Positions 49,901 through 59,200 of a stretch of 64,000 nt of DNA are shown here, in pieces. The translations under genes and the position numbers were made by a program. This DNA is from Holacanthus passer (Eukaryota > Chordata > Actinopteri > Pomacanthidae), in assembly GCA_025331565.1 (NCBI GenBank), contig JAFREQ010000003.1:13509001-13573000 (forward strand). Reading direction: 5' to 3'. Numbering within the stretch: position 1 is the first letter of the stretch; each line of letters begins with the position of its first letter. Below the pieces are notes generated by a model. It was not told where the DNA came from. It was given only the letters and a program-made list of their open reading frames with translations, and did no database searches.

Positions 49901-52900
49901 GTGTTAGAACATACTGTACAAACTGATGTGTCACCACTCTTTCTTTCTTTCTTTCTTTCTTTCTTTGAAATACTCACACCAGCTTCTTTCTTGCACACAG
50001 TGATATTATACAGCACCTTTTTGTGTGAAAGTCTTCATTGATTTTCATTTCACTGTGATACTGTTGAAAAAGGAAAATGACAGTTCTATTGTTGCAACTT
50101 TAAAGCATTTATTTTGACTGTATATGATATGTGGAACTCTCCTTCCTGAATTATATTCTTATGGGGTTTGTTCTATGTTGCAGTGATCACCATCTTCAAA
50201 GGGAAGGTGGAGGAGGTGGAGCTTCCTGTTGACAAGGTTGACATCATAATATCTGAGTGGATGGGCTACTGCCTCTTCTATGAATCCATGCTCACCACCG
50301 TCATCTTTGCCAGGGACAAGTGGCTGGTAATGATGTGTGGAGTGTGTGCTGATGTGTGTGTGTGTGTATACATCTGATATTATTCCGCAATTACATCAGT
50401 GACAAATATCCCAGGGACAAAAACAAAGCATTATTGTTTTCACCGCGAAATAAATCATAAATGCAGCATCGTTAGCAAATAATGGGATATTCCAATGCAA
50501 CACTCGAGTACAAGGTCTAGAGAGTTAGGCTGAAATTTATAGTTTAAGAATAATAATTGAACTCTAATCCAATAACACTCCAAATTAAATTCACTCATTC
50601 GTCCTTTCAAACAGCAGCTCTCAACCTTTTTTTACCTTTTAAAATGAAGCACTGTCTCCCTGCAACCCCTCATCACTGGCTGTATGTGCAGTTGTAATCT
50701 TCTTGTTTAATATGAAAAAGGCCTTAATATGTGAAATGATCAAATAATTGAGAGGAGCAAAGTCTAAAAAGAGTTGAACACGTTGTTTTCCGTTTGGTTT
50801 CTTATTAATACAGAAGCTCATTACTGCTGCTGCTAAAAAAACCTTTTATAATATTTATATTATTGTTGAGATATCATTGAGATAATTATGTATGTATTTG
50901 TAAGACGGTCTCATTATAATGAGCAAAAAGAGATATTAACTCTATATATTTATAGAATATATATATATATATATTTACTAGCTGAGTGCAAAGTTAGTAC
51001 AAACCATAGATTCACAATTTATGGGCAATTTTGCTTTTAACAATGAAAATACTTTTGTGGATTTGTGGCAGAAATGAGTTTCCGTTTCATCCATCTCACA
51101 ACCCCTCAAAATGATCTCACAAACCCTGATGTGGGTCCTGGGTTAGAACGACTGCTGTCAGGTTTCCCATGGGTATAAGTATATGGCTTCAAAAGTATTG
51201 TTAATTAGCTAGGATGCTAAAGCAAAAAAAAAAGGTTAATTTACTTTATTGTTGATATAAAAAGCTCAGTAATTCAATAGTCTTTACATTAACAGAATAA
51301 ACATGCAAAGATAGGGAAGTTTTATTATATAAATAACAAGCCTACAATGTCGCATTATTAACTGCTCTCTCATATTGTTGTTTATTTACTATCTTTTGGT
51401 CTTAATAAATAATCTTAAAAAATAATCTTCTGGTAGAATAATAGTTATCGTCTTGTAGTCATAAATCATGAACAGCTCTGTTATTCCAGTCTGCACGCCA
51501 AGGGAACAATAACACCTCCATAATTTAAACTTGTTCTTGGCTGATGAATGAAATGTCACCAACACTGTAACGTAGACTTTGCAGGACGTGTTCAGGATTA
51601 ATTGTTGAGTTGTTTCCTTGTCTCATTTGTCAAACAGAAACCCGGCGGATTGATGTTTCCTGACCGTGCCTCTCTGTATGTGGTGGCCATAGAGGACAGA
51701 CAGTACAAAGACTTCAAAATACATTGTAAGTTCAGTGTGAGTGTGTGTGTGTGGGATGCGACTATTACCTGAACCTGGAGCTTGTACTGTACCTTTGTGC
51801 TCTCTGTAGCTATAACCAGGAGTATGTCTTTACATTGTAAACGAGCCGTGGACGCGGAACACACCTCCACACCTCCTTTGCCTTGTCACGGCCCGGTGAG
51901 GCCGCGCTCGTACGCAACCTTTCCAGCTCCGCAAATGATTTTGAACTTTTCCTCCAGCATAACACTGGGGGCGATAATTGATATTATAAGTCAACAAGGC
52001 TCACCATCTCTGTATCATCCCACTCGAAACCCGGCAGGAGGACCGTGGGCGATGTTTTGCTGCTGGACACAAAGCATTAGAGCAGTGTGAAGCCAGTGCG
52101 CAACCCAGATGACAAAAGGCACGCAAACAGAACAATGGCCAACAAGCCTCCTACTCGCTCTCCCTCGCACATCTGGGAGATTATACAACCACACTGCAGC
52201 ACATAATATCCTGAGAGTGTTATCACGTTGGTTCACTGCACTGCAATGCTTTCCTGTGTACAGCTCAGGCTGCCATTATTCTGCGACGAGTGGTGAGACT
52301 AGTGCACATATTGACCGCAAACTTTTGCTCTCCCAAGGCAAACGGCCGACCTTTAGACTGAGTTCGAAGTGGCCTTGTGAATCACTCCCGCCGTCTAAGA
52401 GCATCCTGTTGTCATTAGTGCTACTCTGGGCTGCACACTGCCTTTGTTAAGTGGGCAGCAAGAGATGCAAATACAACACATTACAAAGTCTCCAGGGGGC
52501 TTTGTGACCTGTTCATTATCACCAGCTCCACGACTCACTTCAGTAGCTCCCTCGTTCTGGGGTTTGCTCATGATAGAAGGGGCTTAATGAATAATGTATA
52601 GAACGATTCTGCCAAAGAAGAACGAGGATGTCCGAGGCGAGAGGTGAGGCTGCGTTCAAGGGGGCTCATGTTTACAAATCAACCCTGAATACAATGAGAG
52701 TTTCAGCTGGCAAAATGAAAATCGTTCCAAAATGACAGGAGGTCTAACTCCGGGGTGATACATCACACTCTTCTGGGTCGCTCTGGGAGCAAGGCCCAGA
52801 CAAGTGTTGTTTTACAGCTGCAGTTTACACCTCCTTTTCCAACAAACAGAAACAGAGCAGAAAACATGGTGGCTTGTGTTATTTTCCAGGGTGGGAGAAT

Positions 52901-55900
52901 GTGTATGGCTTTGACATGACCTGTATCCGTAACGTGGCCATGAAGGAACCACTGGTGGATGTAGTGGACCCCAAACAGGTGGTGACCAACTCCTGCCTCA
53001 TCAAGGTTAGTAAAATATTGACCATATTTTGACTGATGGATAATTGAATCATCTAAATGTCCAGATAAGTGTCAGCTGTAGACCCAGTGCTGAGCAGATG
53101 AGAGTTAACGTGTTGGTCGGTCAACCTGTCAGTCAGTTGGATGGTCGACCACTTTGGTCCAGATTGAAATATGTCAACAACTTTAAGATCAATTGCCATG
53201 AGATTGGGTCCAGATATCCACGGTGCCCAGAGGATGAACCCTATTGACTTTTCTTGACTTTTTCTCTTTCCGCCATTATGATGATGAAATGTCTTGACAA
53301 CTACTGAACGGATGACCATAATGTTTGGTATGCAAAGTCATGTCCCCCTCAGGATGAAAACTGCAATAAGTTTGGAGATCCCTTCACTTTTTTATCTGAT
53401 GGCATCTTTTAATTAATATTTAAATTTGTCCAAGACTTCAGATTATGGCCAAACCTGCAAAACTATCCAAATTCCCATCAGCCTCAGCTGTACTTTGTGT
53501 TGGCTTGTCATTGTTACGATTACACCTGCTTAACGTCAGCAATGCTAACATGTCATCATAAGCATGTTAGCATGCTGACGTTAGCATTTAGCTCAAAAGT
53601 ACCACTTTGCCTAAGTACAGCCAAGCAGAGCCATCTTTTTAATGGTTCAAAGTTCATTCTTGATCTTGGAAACTTGAGAATAAAATCTTACTGCAGCTTC
53701 ATTTAGTAGCTGTTTTGGAGCTTTCAGTCACATGGCATGATCTTCTTCCCAGATGGAAGTGCTGCTGGTGGGATGGGTTTAGCGGACGGTCAGTCATAGA
53801 TGTTCAGATTTCCATTTTATCTGAGCACTTTATGGACTTTCCATCTATAGTGGCATAACAGCTCTTACTACAAGGTCCATTTAATAGTTTCTCTGGAGCT
53901 TTCAGTCATATATATTTCATAAACATTTAAAGGGTTACAGAACAGGAGTATCTTGGCATCTAGCCTAATGACAAATTACCATTTAAATACCACATCAGGA
54001 ACATTGTTGGTAAACTAACAGATTTTTATACAGAAATAAAAATCATCTGGAAGACATAGTCGTCCGTTACCTGCCTCCAGATTTCTATGGTTGTATTCCC
54101 TGTGGTAACTATTTTTCACTAATGTGGTGATTTTTTATATTTGTTTTGTTCGTAGTGTAATCTCAGCATCATTGTAAATGAACGTCTTGGAGAATGAGAA
54201 TCTAAATAAAGGTTGAAACTGAACAGGGCAAACTCCACCTACTGCTGACGATTGTATCATATGATCAAAAAGACCAGAATGGCTACTAAATTTACATTAC
54301 TCATTATTACCAAGTTATTAATGGTACCACGCACCATTACACCTATTTTTCTGCCTGTTCACTTATGAAAAATGTGTACTAACAGTAAATGAGCTGACCA
54401 TACAGTCTGTAATAGGAGTGATTATTCTGTACAGTGTCAGTTCATTAGCAGCTGTTCCACAGAGAATGCTAAGTACTTTGCCATAAACTCCAATGCAGCG
54501 ATGCCGACATGATCGCAGCGGTGAAACACGCGCATACATTAGCTATAACAACGTAGTGACATTGATTGATTGGTAAACATATTGTGTGACACGCTGTGGC
54601 TGGTATGAGAATGACCTTGATGTGTGGCTGCTGCCCTGTCTGTGCCTCTCGCTGTGAGGATCAGAGGCGTCAGGCTGCCGTGCTGTGCATGCCAACAGCC
54701 GCCCGTCTAGTCCTCCTGATTGTGCTCCTCGTCGCCGTGACCTTATGGCTGCCGTTGATTAGACGGCTCTGCCCTGTCTCACCTCTGTCCCGCTGGAATA
54801 TTGCTTTTTGATCATTACTTCGACTCGAGTGTTGTTTTCTTCATGTTGCTGATTGTCAAGCGCTCATTTTTTCCCCTATGATATCAGACAGCCTTTAAAT
54901 GCAGTGAGCTATAAAGTCAGAGGAGAGATCAGTCATGATAGTTTAATGAAAAAATCTGTATGAAGCTGATGGGAATGCTGCTCGTCTTTGGATCTTGTAT
55001 ATAAAAAAAGAAGCCAATGATACCCAGCTGACAAGCTTTATTGTCTTTAAATGGATTACTGAATGACCTCATTAAAGTTGTATAGCCAAAGAGTAGTACA
55101 CGCAGGACCTCATGTTATTAAACCACTGCTTGAAACTTTGCGGTAGAATACTCAGTGAGGATCATTACCAAGCATAATCCTGCAGAAAATAATTTAACAT
55201 TAACAACCTGCGTGATAGTGCTCTTAAAATTTTTATTTTGTCTTCAGAGTGATTACAAGAGTAAACTGCAGCGCTTTAAACTGTTGTCTTAAACTCTGAA
55301 ATGTGACTTTGAGAAGTTTATACAGCAAGACCAGAGTAAATATCTGGAAAATTGTGTATTTATGGGGGTGATCATTTTCTAAATGACAGCAGGGGGACTC
55401 TCTCTGACGTTAATATTGTATAGTTTTTATTGCCAGCAAACATAAGGCTCATTCCTCCACAGCAAATGTGGCATCTGGCACCAAAGCCAGCAAGAAGGCA
55501 GCGAGTGTTTATTAGCACTGATGGTACATGAAACGAGATTATCACACCTCTGCCTACATGTTTACCCTGTGGTGCGCTGTGGGTTCGAGGTGAGCTGCAC
55601 TCCCCTCCGTTTCTCAGTAATCAAAGCTAACATGAGATGCTGGCGCGGTGCCGTTCTGACGATAGTAAACCCGGGATCTGGAACAACGTGTTCTCCTCTG
55701 AACGTGGCCTAGCGGGGCGGCGTGGTGTCAGACACCCTGTTAAAGTGACTGGAACCCGGGGACAGATTTGGGGTTGTTAGCACCGTGCATGAATAACACC
55801 TGGAGCTTGACAACAATTAGAGCTCCCGCATGACCCCAGGGCCCCTGTCCTTGTTCTACCTACACAAGGGTTACTGGCCTCATTCGTGCTGGTTATTAGG

Positions 55901-56220
55901 ATCTGGCTCGATATCTTTTTGCAGGTTGAAGCTGTACTTGATGTGTTGCATGTGAAATTACATTTAAAAAAATAAGAAAACTAAGCAGGCTACAACCTAA
56001 AGGAATAGTTCATCATTTTGGGAAATGTGCCAAGAGATAATTGTGAAGAATGCCACCACTCTCATGCTTAGTCTAGTGCAAAGACTGGAAACAAGGGGAA
56101 AGAGCACGCTTGGCTCTGTCTAAGAATCAACCCACCAGCACATCTAAAGCTTCATCTTAAGATATAAAGATACATATGGCTTCAACATTTCGTGTGTTTT
56201 TAAGTCATTGTGGTAAACTA

Positions 56221-56263
<43 letters not shown>

Positions 56264-59200
56264 CTTTATTGATCCTGCTAGATAGCTGCTGGTAGGACTG
56301 TCCAGAAAGCATGTCTATTCTTAGCTCTTATGCCTTCTCCAGTGTGTACACATATTTGGCCAATAAAGATGATTAAAATATGACATACAAAAAGGAAATA
56401 AGGAGTTTTGTTTATGTGTAGATTTTTAGAAGGGTCCATCTCTTTACTCTCTACAGGAGGTGGACATCTACACGGTGAAGGCGGAGGACCTCTCGTTCAC
56501 CTCGGCGTTCTGCCTGCAGATCCAGAGGAATGACTACATCCACGCGCTGGTCACCTACTTCCACATCGAGTTCACAAAGTGTCACAAGAAGACTGGTTTC
56601 TCCACCGGTAGGTCGCCTCATTGTCTCTGTCTGGCTGTGTGTGTGTGGCCTTAAAGCATTAGAGCTACAGTGTATTTATCATAGTGACAGTAATTATAAT
56701 CTATAAAAAATCATTCATCTCCTTTTTTATTACCAGCCTCCACGGAGAGATGTGAGTAAAGCTTCAGCAATAAAACAGCCGCCCCCTAGTGGTCAGAATT
56801 CCTCATTAATATGCTGTCTTCCCCTGATGGTTTCAATGAGCTCTGTAGAGGTGAAATTTGCAATGTAGAGGAAGTGGGACCGTCAGCTTCTCAGCAAGGG
56901 AACAAGGGAAATCCCAACAGCTGAATCCTTACAACTAATGACACGTTTCCCTCAAAATGAGTGGATGAAAGCACAAGTCTCTGAACAAGTGAACAAATGG
57001 ATTAGTTCAATATTTTTCCTTCTTGTCCTGAGTCAGATGAGAAGATCATCCTCACCACTTTCATATCTGTCCTTTAAATATGAAGCTACAGCCAGCAGAT
57101 GTACTGGACGAGCAGTATCAATCTTCTCAGCTTTCTCTTGCTATGAGGGCAGATAAGCGTATTTTCACTACAGCAAAATACTTCCACATCTGAAATTTAA
57201 ACATCAACTTAAGTTTGGTGGTAGGTTTTCTTGCCCAAAGGCATCTACAGCTTTGGATATTATGTCACAGTGAATTGTGGGGAATACTTCATTCTGGGAA
57301 AAAGCACTTCATACTCTACTGCAAGGGAGTGAAAATGGAACAAGGGAGGATATTGCCCGACATATAAAGTGGAATTTCACTTTATTGGGCAGACAGAAAA
57401 CATCCACGAGAAAACATTTTATGTGTAACCGAATTCTCTTGGGGCCTTGAAATCAAGACCCTCGGATGGAGGACAGCTTCACTCGGTACTCGTGTTATTA
57501 ATGCAGCTGAAATAAAATGGGAGTAATAGGGGGAAAACATCCCGGGTTACACAGTGGCCCGTTTTTCAAGCTTATTGTGTTTCATCCGATTGGTGGCTGG
57601 TTACTTTGGGAAGGATGGGGAGTTTCACATTGTGTTTAGAAATACCTCCACTCACTGACCATTTCTCTCTGATGTGGTCTGTGAAAGCATTTATCGCAAT
57701 AGTAAATGTGATTGATTCTGTAGAGCAGTTCGGATGAGGCTGATTGACATGATCCAAACAGTGCTGGACTGGAATGAATTAACAGAAGGGTGTTGGGTTA
57801 AAATCTATGTGTGAGTGACCTCTAGTGGTAGTGGAAAATACTGTACATTGAAATGATGAAGCAAACTGTTACTGTTTTTTTTTTATCTTGTAACTTTTTC
57901 ATAAAGAAAAATAAAATCATTTCCTAACCTCAGCTTTTTTCTATTGATTTTCTATAAGTTTGTCTGTCAAGCAAGTTTCCAAAGTCCAAGCTTGCCACTG
58001 ATTCCCCACATGGTCTTGAAAGACATTCATATCAGACATACGCTCAGCGTCTCAACGTCTCAGCTGAGGATAAAAAGGGAAGCAGGGGTCAAAGATGACA
58101 ATGGAAATGCCATCTCATCTACTGTATTAGCATAAGCAACGCAGCTAGTTTGTCTTTATTGAACTATGCTCAAAACTGCGAGAGGCAAGCCTGTGCAGCG
58201 GCCACTCTGACTGGCAGGCCCCTTTTATCTATGGACTCACAAAGAGCTCGTCTAGAAAGGCAGAGATACCAAGCTGCACCAGGACAGCTGGCAGAAATTC
58301 GATTTTAGCAGCACTGACCTTACGAATCCCGGCCAAGCGATCAGCGATGGTCAGGGCACTGGGGAGCGCTCACATTTATTTTAGGGCAGGGGTGTCAGAT
58401 AGTCTAGAGTTTCCATGCACACACACATGCGAGTGTATACACACAGATGAATGCATATAAGGCAGCAGAAGAGATAGAACCCGGAAAGGTGATGAACGAA
58501 GATTGACTGGAGCAACAGTGGAGAGGTCAAGAGCGCAGTCATGCATTTCCTACCTTTTACTTCAGAGCTGTCATCTTGAACTCGAGTGCAGCTGCCCGAT
58601 CTTTTTGCACCATTGCTTCACAACAAGGACACAGGTGCTGTTCTGCTTCCCCTGTACAGTTTGTGTCGATTCTCCACCTGACGTTCACGTCTGCGAGACA
58701 GGAGACAGTATTACTGTCTCTGTTAGGCCCATGATGGACTGACAGCCTGTCCAAGGTTGTCTCTCTGCCTTCTGCCCAGTGTTTGCTGGCATGGACATCA
58801 GAACCTTGGAAATACTGAAGAGGGTTAACTGGATAGAGAAATAAACCAATGCATCATGGACAAGGGAGATGACATGTTTACTTTTGCCTTGCATCTGAGA
58901 CATTTAGTTGGTGCGTTGCCAAAGTTTAAACTTTGTTGTTCCAACTTTATCTGGCACCATTTATAAAGTGTTAAATACTATTTAGTTGGTGCGTTGCCAA
59001 AGTTTAAACTTTGTTGTTCCAACTTTATCTGGCACCATTTATAAAGTGTTAAATTGAAACTAATGGCTTTCTTAATGACTTATAAAACATATATAAAGCA
59101 TTAATATATGTGATAAATAAGAACAGCTTTTGGGTTGCCAGGTTGTGGAAAAAGCTCATTAATTAACGCGTTTGGGTTTCTCACATTCTAATAAATCAGC

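Larger units (their letters stand above)
53006..56456 (+). other. prmt8 intron 7
   Basis: 3,451 bp, donor GTTAGT, acceptor CTCTACAG. It holds family A copy 5 (53,140-53,640), family B (55,998-56,160) and an (ATAG)n tract with a LINE-like tail (56,221-56,275). The section 53,640-55,990 shows nothing identifiable. Confidence 0.9.

Noticed and set aside
55998..56160. Possible cryptic prmt8 exon in intron 7
   Set aside because: The sequence is a copy of repeat family B, and exons 7 and 8 join in frame without it.
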